Source of the DNA: Bacillus sp. AFS059628
Lineage (GTDB): Bacteria; Bacillota; Bacilli; Bacillales; Bacillaceae_G
Assembly (NCBI RefSeq): GCF_002571225.1
Contig: NZ_NVEC01000080.1
Location: 10,271 to 69,521 of the forward strand
Length of the DNA: 59,251 nt
Direction of reading: 5' to 3'
A program made the position numbers and the translations under genes. A model generated the notes under the pieces. The model worked only from the letters and a program-made list of their open reading frames with translations. It was not told the origin of the DNA and did no database searches. Of the stretch, positions 1 through 9,375 are shown piece after piece. Position 1 is the stretch's first letter, and each line of letters opens with the position of its first letter.

Positions 1-512
1 GAAAAGGACTTCTTTTTTGTTATCATTTTCTTTACATATAGCTTTTCTATTTCAATATACAACTGCGCTAACTGAATATAAGAATGATAATTATTCGGTT
101 TCTTTATAATGAACGAATAGCGCTCTATAAAATTCACTGGTTGTACTTCCAACATACTCGTGTAATCTTCCATTTTGTTCAAACTATGAATAGGTTGCTC
201 ATTTAACCAATATACAATTGATAACAAATGCGCTGCAAAAAGAATCATTGGGCCTTCCGCTTCTTGCTTATTTCTATTTCGAAATAGTGTAGCAATGTCT
301 TCATGCTTACTTTTCCATACATTCAATAGTACTGGAATACTTTTTTCAATTTCATTCCACGGCTCATATTGTCTTTCCATATCATATATAAAATAAGTAT
401 GTTGTATGATTTCTTCAAAAGACTGTTCTGTATAATATGCAATCGAATGTATACTTTCTTTAAAAAATGGTAAGCATCGAAATTCTTTCGGTATTTCTAT
501 CACTCGTTCCAT
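1..512 (-). CDS. ypoC: YpoC family protein, 3' end cut by window edge
   Basis: An open frame starts at the ATG at 512-510 and runs off the left edge after 170 codons with no stop. The reading begins MERVIEIPKEF and continues as a mostly helical, soluble-looking protein with no signal peptide or membrane segment. The start lies 3 bases after the nth stop, so the two are co-transcribed. In B. subtilis nth is followed by ypoC, a gene of about this length with no established function, and then ponA and recU. The assignment rests mainly on position and size. Only a few residues are likely missing. Confidence 0.75.
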   Translation of the reverse strand, partial: MERVIEIPKEFRCLPFFKESIHSIAYYTEQSFEEIIQHTYFIYDMERQYEPWNEIEKSIPVLLNVWKSKHEDIATLFRNRNKQEAEGPMILFAAHLLSIVYWLNEQPIHSLNKMEDYTSMLEVQPVNFIERYSFIIKKPNNYHSYIQLAQLYIEIEKLYVKKMITKKKSF

Positions 513-515
513 CCT

Positions 516-1163
516 TTATTTCCCCTTCATTCGCTTCTTTCCTTCACGACAAATTTCTAGTAAAGGGCATTCTTCACATTGTGGTCGTTGTGCTTTACAG
601 TGATAACGTCCAAAGAAAATCATACGGTGATGTGTAACGCCCCATTCATCCATTGGAACTTTCTTCATTAATGTCTTTTCTACTTCTAACACCGAATCTT
701 TCCATCTACAAATCGCTAACCGTTTACTCACTCTTTCTACATGCGTATCAACAGCAATTGCCGGGATGCCATACGCTACCGAAACAACTACATTTGCTGT
801 TTTTCTCCCTACTCCTGGTAATTTCGTCAACTCGTCACGGTCTTCTGGAACTTTTCCATTATAATCATCCAGCAACATCTGACACAATTTTTGAATGTTT
901 TTTGCTTTATTTCTATACAACCCAATAGAACGTATATCTTGTTGTAACTCTTCTAAAGATACACTTAAATAATCTTCTGGTGTTTTATATTTTTGAAATA
1001 AATTTTTCGTCACTTTATTTACAAGTGCATCTGTACATTGTGCAGATAGTGCTACCGCAATTACTAATTCAAAAGGATTATCATGAATTAATTCACAATG
1101 TGCTTCTGGATACATATCCGCCATTGTGTCTAAACAATAGCGAATTTGCGTTTTATTTAACAT
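516..1163 (-). CDS. nth: Endonuclease III (DNA glycosylase/AP lyase)
   Basis: Base-excision repair enzyme that removes oxidised pyrimidines and cuts the resulting abasic site. At 215 aa it has the usual family length. The helix-hairpin-helix motif LPGVGRKTANVV spans residues 115-126, with catalytic Lys121 inside it and catalytic Asp139 in AVDTHVERV. The C-terminal 4Fe-4S cluster ligands follow the expected C-X6-C-X2-C-X5-C spacing at Cys189, 196, 199 and 205, so the enzyme looks intact. It follows dnaD by 15 bases and precedes ypoC by 3, as in B. subtilis. Confidence 0.97.
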   Translation of the reverse strand: MLNKTQIRYCLDTMADMYPEAHCELIHDNPFELVIAVALSAQCTDALVNKVTKNLFQKYKTPEDYLSVSLEELQQDIRSIGLYRNKAKNIQKLCQMLLDDYNGKVPEDRDELTKLPGVGRKTANVVVSVAYGIPAIAVDTHVERVSKRLAICRWKDSVLEVEKTLMKKVPMDEWGVTHHRMIFFGRYHCKAQRPQCEECPLLEICREGKKRMKGK

Positions 1164-1178
1164 ATACTTCCTCCTATA

Positions 1179-1886
1179 TTACTGCTCTAACCAATTATAA
1201 AAAGGCACTTTCCCAGTAAATTTCGTCTCTTGTTTTGTCGTTTGCTGCGTTCGTTGTTGATTTGCTCTAAACTTTCGTCCTTGATTTTGGGCTTGATCTA
1301 CTGTTTTAATACCATTCTTTTTCCACTCAAATAAAATACGATCAATATATCTGAAATTAAGCTTACCACTCATTACAGCTTCCCTAAGGGCCGCTTGAAT
1401 TAAATTCGGATGATGTTGATCTTGATCTTCCCACATTCCCAACGTCTCACATTCAAATGGAGAAAGTGGTCTTCCAAATTCCCTTTCAAACACTGTATAT
1501 AAATTTACTTGCAATTGTTTTATTTCTTTTTGTTCTTCCTCTATTGATTCATTCATTAAGAAATGCAATATTTTTTCCCAGAGCGGTTGTAAAGAATAAC
1601 TTTCACACATCATCGCTTCTGACTTTTGTCCACCTTCTAATGATAAAAAACCTTTTTGAATCAATGCCTGAATGACTTCCATACATTTCATTTCACTAAT
1701 CGTCATCCGTTCTGAAATCTCTGACGGAGTTGGAAACGAATTGCCCGACTCTAAAAATGTATGTACATGAAGTACAACCATAAATTCAGTTTCATTTAAA
1801 CCTAATTTTTTATAATGCATCATAAGTAATTTTGGAATTGCAATGCTTCCCTGCTCAAACCATTGTAACATCATTTTCTTTTTCAT
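1179..1886 (-). CDS. dnaD: DNA replication initiation/restart protein DnaD
   Basis: Primosomal protein that acts with DnaA, DnaB and DnaI when the helicase is loaded at oriC and at stalled forks. The 235-aa protein has the two expected parts. An N-terminal winged-helix region covers about residues 1-100. A C-terminal DnaD domain near residues 130-200 contains FRYIDRILFEWKKNGI, and the protein ends in PFYNWLEQ, very like the B. subtilis protein. The ATG at 1886 is chosen over an upstream TTG at 1892 because GAGGTG at 1894-1899 is spaced 7 bases from it. It heads a dnaD-nth-ypoC operon. Confidence 0.96.
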   Translation of the reverse strand: MKKKMMLQWFEQGSIAIPKLLMMHYKKLGLNETEFMVVLHVHTFLESGNSFPTPSEISERMTISEMKCMEVIQALIQKGFLSLEGGQKSEAMMCESYSLQPLWEKILHFLMNESIEEEQKEIKQLQVNLYTVFEREFGRPLSPFECETLGMWEDQDQHHPNLIQAALREAVMSGKLNFRYIDRILFEWKKNGIKTVDQAQNQGRKFRANQQRTQQTTKQETKFTGKVPFYNWLEQ

Positions 1887-1906
1887 CACCAAACACCTCG
1901 CTCTCT

Positions 1907-1915
1907 AGTATAACA
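1907..1915 (-). promoter_or_regulatory. Extended -10 promoter for dnaD-nth-ypoC
   Basis: The minus strand reads TGTTATACT, a TGn extension followed by a 5/6 match to TATAAT, and no good -35 is visible. Transcription from here would start close to the ribosome-binding site, giving a very short leader. Confidence 0.5.
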
Positions 1916-1950
1916 CACCTTTCGCTATTTCTTTTTGCCACAATTCGTCA

Positions 1951-1984
1951 AAAAAACCTCCCTATTATGTAGGAAGGTTTTTTG
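1951..1984 (-). terminator. Terminator after aspB
   Basis: An inverted repeat with arms around CCTNCCTA and TAGGNAGG lies 24 bases past the aspB stop. It is flanked by A6 and T6 runs, so it can end transcription in either direction. It separates aspB from dnaD. Confidence 0.85.
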
Positions 1985-2007
1985 TATTGCGTTAATAAAA
2001 TATACAA

Positions 2008-3195
2008 TTAAGCTTGCACTTTACTTTTCATAAACGTATGAATGCGTTCTAATGCTTTCTCTACTTGTTCAAGAGATGTCGCATATGATAAGCGAACGTT
2101 ATTTGGAGCACCAAATCCTGTACCTGGTACAAGAGCCACTTTTTCTTCTTCTAATAGAGCTTTTGCCCAATCATCAACGTTTTCGTATCCTGATAAAGCT
2201 ACGGCTTCTTTTACATTAGGGAATAAGTAAAATGCACCTTGTGGTTTAATGCAAGTAAAGCCAGGGATTTGAATTAATTTATCATAAATAATGTTTAATC
2301 TCTCTTCAAATGCTTGACGCATTGTTTCTACAGGTTCTTGTGAGCCTGCATATGCCGCGATTGCGCCGTATTGAGCGATTGAAGTAGGGTTTGACGTACT
2401 ATGACTCGCTAAGTTCGTCATCGCTTTAATAAGCTGCTTATTTCCTGCTGCATATCCAATACGCCATCCTGTCATAGAATGAGATTTAGATACACCATTA
2501 ATAATAAGTGTTTGTTCTTTTAATGCATTAGAAAGCTGGGCAACCGAATTATATTCTGCTCCACCATAAATTAATTTTTCATAAATTTCATCTGAAACGA
2601 TTAAAATATCATGTTCTAAACATACTTCTCCAAGCTGTTGTAATTCTTCTTTGCTGTAAATCATTCCTGTTGGATTGCTCGGTGAATTAATAATAACTGC
2701 TTTCGTTTTCTCTGTAATTGCCTCACGCAGCTGCTTCGCTGTAATTTTGTATTCATTGTCTTCAAGACCTTCTACATAAACGGGCTTACCACCAGCAAGC
2801 TTTACTTGTTCCGGATAACTTACCCAGTAAGGCGTTGGGATGATAACTTCATCTCCTTCATCAAGTAACACTTGGAATAATGTATATAATGCATGTTTTG
2901 CACCGTTACATACAATAATTTCAGACGGATCATACGCAATTCCTTGATCGCGAGTAAACTTCTTCACAATTTCTTGTTTTAACGCTTGTAATCCACCTGT
3001 TGGTGTATACTTCGTATGTCCTTCTAACATCGCTTTATGTGCAGCATCCATAATATGTTCTGGCGTATTAAAGTCAGGTTCTCCTGCCCCTAATCCAATT
3101 ACATCATGACCTTCTGCTTTTAATGCTTGTGCCTTTGCTGTAATTTCTAAAGTTGCCGATGGTGTTAAAGCAGCTACTCGCTTTGCTAATTTCAT
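2008..3195 (-). CDS. aspB: Aspartate aminotransferase, PLP-dependent class I
   Basis: Transfers an amino group between aspartate/glutamate and oxaloacetate/2-oxoglutarate using pyridoxal phosphate. At 395 aa it is full length. Visible fold-type I landmarks are SPSNPTG at 171-177, SDEIYEKLIYGG from residue 201 with the pyridine-nitrogen aspartate, and SKSHSMTGWR from residue 236, where Lys237 forms the Schiff base. It is the last gene of a ypmA-ypmB-aspB unit and is followed by a strong terminator. In B. subtilis asnS comes next, but it is absent here. Confidence 0.96.
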   Translation of the reverse strand: MKLAKRVAALTPSATLEITAKAQALKAEGHDVIGLGAGEPDFNTPEHIMDAAHKAMLEGHTKYTPTGGLQALKQEIVKKFTRDQGIAYDPSEIIVCNGAKHALYTLFQVLLDEGDEVIIPTPYWVSYPEQVKLAGGKPVYVEGLEDNEYKITAKQLREAITEKTKAVIINSPSNPTGMIYSKEELQQLGEVCLEHDILIVSDEIYEKLIYGGAEYNSVAQLSNALKEQTLIINGVSKSHSMTGWRIGYAAGNKQLIKAMTNLASHSTSNPTSIAQYGAIAAYAGSQEPVETMRQAFEERLNIIYDKLIQIPGFTCIKPQGAFYLFPNVKEAVALSGYENVDDWAKALLEEEKVALVPGTGFGAPNNVRLSYATSLEQVEKALERIHTFMKSKVQA

Positions 3196-3213
3196 TTGTA
3201 GTTCCCCCTACAT

Positions 3214-3717
3214 CTATTTTTCAATGCTATATCGTTTTAAAAACTGACCATCTTGAAATGCAAGATTGTAGTAACTATAACGATTGTCATCATCAATATA
3301 TGTAACTTCCCATAGTGGTATATTGTTTTCAACGCCTAATTTCACTTTTAAAATTTCTTTAGGCTTACTTTTGGGCTCTTTACTGTCATCTCCGACTTGT
3401 TCAATCGTTCTTTGTAAAGCCTCTTTTTCAGAAATACCTTCACTCTTTTTCCTTACTATAGCTTCCCCTTTTTTCTCAGGCACCCAAACGATAAGTTGTT
3501 CTCCTTTTTCATCTGTACCTTGTACGACTGTATATGAAGATTCTCCGTTATAATAATCCACAGATTTTACTTTTGTAAGCTTTGCCTTTTCTTTGGCAAT
3601 TTCTACAGATTTTGCCTCTTTAGGGATTTTCTTTTCCATTGCTTTATTATAAACATACGCCCCATATATTCCGCTAGCAACGATTACGATAACGATTGCA
3701 AAGATCCACTTTTTCAT
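3214..3717 (-). CDS. ypmB: YpmB-like membrane-anchored protein (PepSY-like domain)
   Basis: A 167-aa protein with one N-terminal membrane segment (about residues 4-22) and an extracytoplasmic remainder. The soluble part looks like two PepSY/DUF5590-type repeats, with stretches such as EALQRTIEQV and PLWEVTYIDDDNRYSYY. These domains are thought to bind or restrain peptidases, but no function is established for this protein. It sits between ypmA (8 bases upstream) and aspB (18 bases downstream), the same order as B. subtilis ypmA-ypmB-aspB. Confidence 0.85.
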   Translation of the reverse strand: MKKWIFAIVIVIVASGIYGAYVYNKAMEKKIPKEAKSVEIAKEKAKLTKVKSVDYYNGESSYTVVQGTDEKGEQLIVWVPEKKGEAIVRKKSEGISEKEALQRTIEQVGDDSKEPKSKPKEILKVKLGVENNIPLWEVTYIDDDNRYSYYNLAFQDGQFLKRYSIEK

Positions 3718-3724
3718 TGTATCA

Positions 3725-3895
3725 CTACGTTCTGTAAATCGTAAATACAGCTGTTTCTTTATCTTTTTCGTCTAATGCTAATCCGAACATGAGGTCCTGC
3801 TCTTTTAACGTACGATTCAAACTATCAACAATTTTATACAAGTCAGACGAATATTTAATACGCGTCGTTGATAGGACTTCGATTTTCTTATCCAT
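3725..3895 (-). CDS. ypmA: YpmA small conserved protein (DUF4264)
   Basis: A 56-aa ORF translated from the ATG at 3895-3893 to the TAG at 3727-3725. It begins MDKKIEVLSTTRIKY and ends KETAVFTIYRT. A strong GGAGGA ribosome-binding site lies just upstream. The sequence matches what I recall of B. subtilis YpmA almost residue for residue, and position supports this: immediately before ypmB and next to dinG. The protein is small and soluble with no known function. Confidence 0.9.
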   Translation of the reverse strand: MDKKIEVLSTTRIKYSSDLYKIVDSLNRTLKEQDLMFGLALDEKDKETAVFTIYRT

Positions 3896-3996
3896 GAAAA
3901 AACTCCTCCGTTACACAAAAATTTCTAATTATAGAAGAACGCAATGCGGTTACAATAAGAGTACATTCTTTACAACCCCTGCTTCATCACCCATCT

Positions 3997-4005
3997 ATTA
4001 TAGCA
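3997..4005 (-). promoter_or_regulatory. Extended -10 promoter for ypmA-ypmB-aspB
   Basis: The minus strand reads TGCTATAAT, a perfect -10 with a TGn extension, about 100 bases upstream of the ypmA start. The -35 region is only T-rich. Confidence 0.5.
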
Positions 4006-4100
4006 GGACATGTACAGCAAAAAAAGGTTTCAAGTCGAAAACCAATACATTTTGTATACAAGAAGTAAGAAAAATAAAATTCCTCCTACCCACATTTTTT

Positions 4101-4137
4101 ACGCCTGAAGTGTAAACGTACTTCAGGCGTATTTTTT
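4101..4137 (+). terminator. Rho-independent terminator, plus-strand polarity
   Basis: An 11-bp perfect inverted repeat (ACGCCTGAAGT and ACTTCAGGCGT) has an 8-base loop and is followed on the plus strand by ATTTTTT. On the minus strand the stem is followed by A residues, so it does not look like a standard dinG terminator, although it lies 10 bases past the dinG stop. Confidence 0.6.
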
Positions 4138-4146
4138 CTTCCAATT

Positions 4147-6951
4147 TTATTCAGTTGGCTGTCCCTTTACTTGCTCTAATAATTCTTCTAGAGGGCCTTC
4201 ATAGAGCGGGACAATTGGGATTGATTGTAAAAAACGTTTTCCGTAGGAAGCGCTTGTCAAACGACGATCTAATACAAACACCGTCCCGGTATCTGTACTT
4301 GTTCTAATAAGACGACCAAATCCTTGTTTGAATCGCAGTATTGCTTGCGGGAGTGCCAACTTAGCAAATACGTCCTCTCCTTGATTTTTTAACCATTCTC
4401 CTTTTGCTTCCATCATCGGTTGATGAGGAGGCGTAAAAGGAAGGCGGACAATAACAAGACAACTAAGGGCATCTCCAGGTATGTCTATCCCTTCCCAAAA
4501 ACTACTTGTTCCTAACAAAATTGATTTATCAAACTCTTGAAATTTACGAATAAGACGACTTCTGCTCTTATTATTCACACTTTGCGTTAATAATAAATAT
4601 CCTTCTAATTCCTCATCATCTTTCAAATTCGTATATGCTTCTTTCAACATTTCATATGAAGTGAACAAAACAAGCATTCTACCTTCTGTAGCTTTCGCTA
4701 TTTTTGCAATATGTGCCGACACAGATGCAATATATTCTTCATTACTTGCTTGTTTAATAAAAGGCACATCCGTTGAAACCATTAATTTCATCTGCTCTTC
4801 AAAACGAAATGGTGATGGGACCTGTAATGTATTTGGAGCAAAATCATATAGACCTAGCTCTTCTTTTATATAGTCAAATGAATCGTTTACTGTTAACGTT
4901 GCAGATGTGAAAATAACACTCTTTTTCTCTGTTAAAAATTCATCAGCAAATCTTTCACCAATATGTACAGGCTGCCCATATAAAACTGTTGAATGAATTG
5001 TTCCCTTTGTTTCAGTTTCCATCCATGTCACATATGAATTTTTTTCTAAAATGAGTAACTGTAAAGATTGTGCCATCTTTCTCAACAACTCAATTAAATG
5101 CATAAATTCACCTGTAACAACATGCATCTCCCACTCTAATTTACTTTGCAATATTTCAACTTGCTTCTCAAGTGTAGTTAATAATTTTCTTACATCATAT
5201 ACAAAACGATTTGTTAACTCGGTAATACTATCCCATAGCTTACCTTTCTCTACTTCCGTGTTATATCGATAAATGAGTGGCATGTTGCTTATCCCTTGTT
5301 CCTGCTTTGTTTGTTTAAAGATGAAAGCACGTAACATTTGGAATAACTCATCCGCATCAAATTTCAATTCCTTCAAACTATGACTTACCATACGGAAAGT
5401 TGAGCGAGAGGCTTGTTCAGATTTTTTCATCATTTTATATACTTTTGAAAGTACATCATCTGTTTCTAACGTACCAAGACGAGATAAAACTAGCTGAAAA
5501 TACATACAGGAAAACTGTTCACCTAATGTTCTACTTGCCGCTTCCTCAATATGATGCGCCTCATCAAAAATAATATGTTCACACGAAGCAAACAGTGGTT
5601 CTTCACTTGAAAAATCTTGAAATAATAACGCATGATTTGTAATAACGATATCTGCAAATAATGCTTTATTCTTTGCTCGTTGATAAAAACAACGACTAAA
5701 CCAGTTACTTTGCATTCCGCCTGGACTATGTACATCACTACAAATACGGTTCCAAAGTAACTTTCCGCCCTCAGGAATATTTAATTCATCACGATCGCCC
5801 GTTTCCGTTTGCAATAACCACACTAAAATTTTTGCCTTTGTGAGCGCCATATCATAATTTTTCTCTTCCTCTTGCAAAGCATATTCAAATTTATGTAGAC
5901 AAAGATAATGTTTTCTTCCTTTCAGAAGAGCTACTTCAAATGAAAATGGCATTATTTTCTGTAATAACGGAATTTCTTTTTCTAGTATTTGTTGTTGTAA
6001 TTGTACAGTTTGGGTACTTATGATGACAGGTTCTTCTTTTTTCTTTGCAAAATAAATACTCGGAAGTAAATATGCAAGAGTCTTCCCTGTTCCTGTTCCC
6101 GCTTCAATTAGTGAAAACCTAGAATCTCTTAGTGCTGTATATATTTCCTTCATCATAATCTGTTGGCTTTCTCTTTTTTCAAACTTCGGCATATTTAACT
6201 CAAGTTTATCAATAGTCTTATGCAAGAAAGCATCAAATTTTAATGAGCATGTTTCACTGAGGTTTAAAGAATAATTCCGTTTTCGAAGCGCAATATTTCG
6301 ATACACTTCATATCCTTCTGCCCCTTCTTTACCATGCATCATTTTCTTTAAAATATTTTCAGAAAGTACATCCGCTATATCACTTTGAAAAACATCACTC
6401 AATTCATAAAGCGATTGCAAGGTTACAAGTGGTAACTTCTCAATTTCATTTAAAAATTGTAAAAACAATTCCGCTGTTGCAAGAGCATCACTATCCGCAC
6501 GATGCGGTTGGTCGTGCTCTAGTTCGTGTTGTTTAGCTAAATCACGTAATTTATAACTATCAGCCGTCGGCAAAAGAATTTGCGCCAACTCAACTGTATC
6601 AACTTTTGGACAATGTATCTCTGTATATCCAGCCTGCCTTAATTCTTCCGTTAAAAAATTCCAATCAAAGTGAACGTTATGTGCAACAAAAGCTGCACCT
6701 TGTAATAGCTCAACAACCATCGGGGCTACATCTTGAAATAACGGGGCTTGCTTAACCATACTCTCATCAATCCCTGTTAACTCTGTAATAAATGGCGGAA
6801 TCTCTCTCTTCGGATTAATAAAAGATGAAAAAATCTCTAATATCTCTCCATCTTCCACTACAACAGCTGCAATTTGGGTAATTTTATCTTTCCCATCCTT
6901 CCAGGAGTTCCCTGTCGTCTCCAAATCCACAACGACATAACGCTTACTCAT
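4147..6951 (-). CDS. dinG: DinG family exonuclease/helicase
   Basis: A 934-aa fusion protein. Residues 5-165 form a DnaQ-like 3'-5' exonuclease domain with DLETTG from residue 9, HNVHFDWNF and HRADSDA. From about 250 onward there is an XPD/DinG superfamily 2 helicase with Walker A AGTGTGKT at 284-291 and FDEAHHIEEA. The four-cysteine iron-sulfur cluster of E. coli DinG is not evident; only scattered cysteines lie in that region. Known relatives in Staphylococcus act mainly as nucleases, so helicase activity is uncertain. It stands alone between panD and ypmA; no SOS box was seen upstream. Confidence 0.93.
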   Translation of the reverse strand: MSKRYVVVDLETTGNSWKDGKDKITQIAAVVVEDGEILEIFSSFINPKREIPPFITELTGIDESMVKQAPLFQDVAPMVVELLQGAAFVAHNVHFDWNFLTEELRQAGYTEIHCPKVDTVELAQILLPTADSYKLRDLAKQHELEHDQPHRADSDALATAELFLQFLNEIEKLPLVTLQSLYELSDVFQSDIADVLSENILKKMMHGKEGAEGYEVYRNIALRKRNYSLNLSETCSLKFDAFLHKTIDKLELNMPKFEKRESQQIMMKEIYTALRDSRFSLIEAGTGTGKTLAYLLPSIYFAKKKEEPVIISTQTVQLQQQILEKEIPLLQKIMPFSFEVALLKGRKHYLCLHKFEYALQEEEKNYDMALTKAKILVWLLQTETGDRDELNIPEGGKLLWNRICSDVHSPGGMQSNWFSRCFYQRAKNKALFADIVITNHALLFQDFSSEEPLFASCEHIIFDEAHHIEEAASRTLGEQFSCMYFQLVLSRLGTLETDDVLSKVYKMMKKSEQASRSTFRMVSHSLKELKFDADELFQMLRAFIFKQTKQEQGISNMPLIYRYNTEVEKGKLWDSITELTNRFVYDVRKLLTTLEKQVEILQSKLEWEMHVVTGEFMHLIELLRKMAQSLQLLILEKNSYVTWMETETKGTIHSTVLYGQPVHIGERFADEFLTEKKSVIFTSATLTVNDSFDYIKEELGLYDFAPNTLQVPSPFRFEEQMKLMVSTDVPFIKQASNEEYIASVSAHIAKIAKATEGRMLVLFTSYEMLKEAYTNLKDDEELEGYLLLTQSVNNKSRSRLIRKFQEFDKSILLGTSSFWEGIDIPGDALSCLVIVRLPFTPPHQPMMEAKGEWLKNQGEDVFAKLALPQAILRFKQGFGRLIRTSTDTGTVFVLDRRLTSASYGKRFLQSIPIVPLYEGPLEELLEQVKGQPTE

Positions 6952-7042
6952 ATATGTAACACCTCAATTTCTTACCTATCAAACAGAAAATTATATAATG
7001 TTACTATACCACGTTTTATCTCATCTTAATGAAAAGATGCAC

Positions 7043-7071
7043 AAAAAAGCTATCTCCGTAATAGAGATAGC
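7043..7071 (-). terminator. Terminator of the panBCD operon
   Basis: On the minus strand a stem GCTATCTC/GAGATAGC with a 7-base loop is followed by T6, starting 9 bases past the panD stop. Confidence 0.85.
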
Positions 7072-7079
7072 CTTCTTAC

Positions 7080-7463
7080 TTATAAAATCGTACCTGCTTT
7101 TTCAGCACCTAACATTTCAATAATTTGATTATTATCGTCTAATACTGCAATTTTAGGCTCTTGTTTATGGATATTTTCTTCTGCCACTAGACCGTAGCAA
7201 ATAATAATAACTTTATCCCCTGGTTGCACAAGCCTTGCAGCTGCACCATTTAAACACACAACACCGCTACCGCGTTCTCCCTTAATAACATATGTCTCTA
7301 AGCGAGCACCATTATTGTTATTTACAATTTGTACTTTTTCATTTTCTACAATATTTACTGCATCCATTAAATCTTCATCAATTGTAATACTACCTACATA
7401 ATTTAAATTTGCCTCTGTTACTGTTGCGCGATGTAACTTCGCTCTCATCATTGTGCGAAACAT
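7080..7463 (-). CDS. panD: Aspartate 1-decarboxylase precursor
   Basis: Makes beta-alanine from L-aspartate for pantothenate synthesis. At 127 aa it has the normal proenzyme length. The self-cleavage site Gly24-Ser25 lies in NYVGSITID; cleavage there creates the N-terminal pyruvoyl cofactor on the larger chain. The N-terminus [18 protein letters not shown] is typical of the family. It is the last gene of panB-panC-panD, 12 bases after panC, and is followed by a terminator. Confidence 0.97.
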   Translation of the reverse strand: MFRTMMRAKLHRATVTEANLNYVGSITIDEDLMDAVNIVENEKVQIVNNNNGARLETYVIKGERGSGVVCLNGAAARLVQPGDKVIIICYGLVAEENIHKQEPKIAVLDDNNQIIEMLGAEKAGTIL

Positions 7464-7475
7464 AGATGCTCCCCC

Positions 7476-8324
7476 TTATTTAACCGTTACTGTTATATTG
7501 TCAATTAATCGTACATTTTCAAATTTAACTGCGATTGCTAAAATGATTTGCCCTTCAATTTTATCCATTACTTGTAGTGAAGGATATGCATATAAATCAG
7601 CATAATCTACAGTACCTTGCGTATGCATCTCAATATACTCTTTCACAAGTGTTGTAATGATTTCTGCATTACGTTCCCCTGCCTCAATTCTTTCTTTCGC
7701 TATACATAGACTACGGTATAAATGAGGAACTTCTTCACGCTCTTCTTGTGACAAATACACGTTACGAGAACTTTTCGCTAATCCATCTTCTTCCCTTACA
7801 ATATCTACTGGTACGATTGTAACCGGAATATTAAAATCAGCAACAAACCCTTCAATGACAGCAACTTGCTGTGCGTCTTTCATACCGAAATAAGCACGCG
7901 TTGGTAATGTAATATTAAATAGTTTCATTAGTACAGTCGCAACACCAGCAAAATGACCCGGTCTTTGTTTGCCACATAATACATCGGTACGCTTTACAAC
8001 TTCAACTGTTGTCGTTTGTTCTGCTGGATACATTTCTTCCACGCTCGGATAAAATAAATAATCTACACCGTTTTCTTTTGCTACATTTTCATCCCTATCA
8101 ATATCACGAGGGTATCGATCTAAATCTTCATTCGGTCCAAACTGTAGCGGATTAACAAACACGCTTAACACTACAATTTCATTTTCTTCTCTTGCCTGAC
8201 GTAATAAAGTCGCATGGCCTTCATGCAAATAACCCATCGTTGGGACAAAACCAATACTTTTTCCACTTGCACGCAGTTCGTTTGTAATTTGCTGCATCTC
8301 TTGCACTGTAGTTACAATTTTCAT
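7476..8324 (-). CDS. panC: Pantothenate synthetase
   Basis: Joins pantoate and beta-alanine with ATP to form pantothenate. The start is the ATG at 8324-8322, which overlaps the panB stop by one base (TAATG); a longer frame to 8354 would run into panB. The 282-aa protein carries the nucleotidyltransferase signature [13 protein letters not shown] from residue 28 (HIGH-like) and a KSSRNVYLS stretch in place of KMSKS. Both match the family. It is the middle gene of the pan operon. Confidence 0.97.
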   Translation of the reverse strand: MKIVTTVQEMQQITNELRASGKSIGFVPTMGYLHEGHATLLRQAREENEIVVLSVFVNPLQFGPNEDLDRYPRDIDRDENVAKENGVDYLFYPSVEEMYPAEQTTTVEVVKRTDVLCGKQRPGHFAGVATVLMKLFNITLPTRAYFGMKDAQQVAVIEGFVADFNIPVTIVPVDIVREEDGLAKSSRNVYLSQEEREEVPHLYRSLCIAKERIEAGERNAEIITTLVKEYIEMHTQGTVDYADLYAYPSLQVMDKIEGQIILAIAVKFENVRLIDNITVTVK

Positions 8325-9160
8325 TATTGGTTTCCTCCGTATAACGCTAAGCATTCTTCCTCTTTCATTGTGAATGAATGTTTTTCTTCTGGAAATTGTC
8401 CTGTCTTTACTTCAGTAACATATTGTGAAATTCCTCTCACAATCTCCTCTTGAACAGACGTATATTGCTTCACAAATTTTGGAACACGATTTACGCCATA
8501 TGAAATAAGATCATGATAAACGAGTACTTGCCCATCTACTTTTTGCCCTGCTCCAATTCCAATCGTCGGAATTGTTAGTTGCTTCGAAATTAATTCTGCT
8601 AACTGCATTGGCACACATTCTAACACAAGCGCTATCGCACCAGCTTCCTCACATCTCTTTGCATCTTCTATTAACTTTTTTGCACTTTCAGCATCTTTTC
8701 CTTGCACTTTATACCCACCTAGTACTCCTACAGATTGAGGAGTTAAGCCTAAGTGCGCTACAACAGGAATCCCCGCATTTGTCAAGTAATGAATCGTTGA
8801 TATCACTTCTCCTGCACCTTCTACCTTCAATGCATGAGCACCGCTCTCTTGAACGATGCGACGTGCATTCACCATCGTATCTTGAGGCGACACATGGTAC
8901 GACATAAATGGCATATCAGTTACAATAAACGTCTCTTTTGCCCCCCGGCGTACAGCTTTCGTATGATGAATCATATCCTCTACTGTTACAGGTACTGTTG
9001 AATCATAGCCGAGCACAACCATCCCCAGAGAATCTCCAACTAGAATCATATCAACTTCAGCTTCTTCTGCTAACTTAGCAGATGGATAATCATACGCCGT
9101 TAGCATTGTAATCGGCTCACCTTGCTCTTTCATCTTCAAAAAATCTGTTTTTGTTTTCAA
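8324..9160 (-). CDS. panB: 3-methyl-2-oxobutanoate hydroxymethyltransferase (ketopantoate hydroxymethyltransferase)
   Basis: First committed enzyme of the pantoate branch. It transfers a hydroxymethyl group from 5,10-methylene-tetrahydrofolate to 2-oxoisovalerate. The 278-aa protein has the TIM-barrel landmarks [24 protein letters not shown] and [17 protein letters not shown]. The start codon is TTG at 9160-9158, supported by a strong GGAGG nine bases upstream and by alignment with the B. subtilis N-terminus (MKTKLDFLKMKE). The leader contains an attenuator-like hairpin. It leads panB-panC-panD. Confidence 0.96.
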   Translation of the reverse strand: MKTKTDFLKMKEQGEPITMLTAYDYPSAKLAEEAEVDMILVGDSLGMVVLGYDSTVPVTVEDMIHHTKAVRRGAKETFIVTDMPFMSYHVSPQDTMVNARRIVQESGAHALKVEGAGEVISTIHYLTNAGIPVVAHLGLTPQSVGVLGGYKVQGKDAESAKKLIEDAKRCEEAGAIALVLECVPMQLAELISKQLTIPTIGIGAGQKVDGQVLVYHDLISYGVNRVPKFVKQYTSVQEEIVRGISQYVTEVKTGQFPEEKHSFTMKEEECLALYGGNQ

Positions 9161-9369
9161 AAACTACTCCTCCTTTATGCAGGAGAGAGGAGATGGCCGA
9201 AATCATATAAAAAACCCCTCTGGCCATAAAAGGGCAGAAGGGTTGTGTGTTAGTCGGCATTATTCATCCCTCTGTCCCAGTCCGTTATTGGATCAAGGCA
9301 GAATCCAAGTTATTATTTTTCGTATTGCTTTGAATGATGGTGCAGTTCGCTCTGATACTGCCCATATTC
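9161..9369 (-). promoter_or_regulatory. panB leader RNA with attenuator-like terminator
   Basis: The predicted transcript start near 9369 leaves a leader of about 210 nt before panB. It holds a stem-loop GGAT...ATCC near 9299-9315, a G-rich stretch, and then a strong hairpin (9215-9244, CCCTTCTGCC pairing with GGCCAGAGGGG) followed by T6 at 9209-9214. That terminator lies about 50 bases before the panB start, the layout of a cis-acting attenuator. Pantothenate genes in some Firmicutes carry the published 'pan' RNA motif; I cannot confirm its consensus here. No T-box signature (TGGNACC) was seen. Confidence 0.6.
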
Positions 9370-9375
9370 GAACTA

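Noticed and set aside
3789-4115. Plus-strand ORF of 108 codons
   Set aside because: Overlaps ypmA in antisense, has no ribosome-binding site and a low-complexity composition.
8572-8907. Plus-strand ORF of 111 codons
   Set aside because: Antisense to panB, leucine/histidine-rich shadow reading, no ribosome-binding site.
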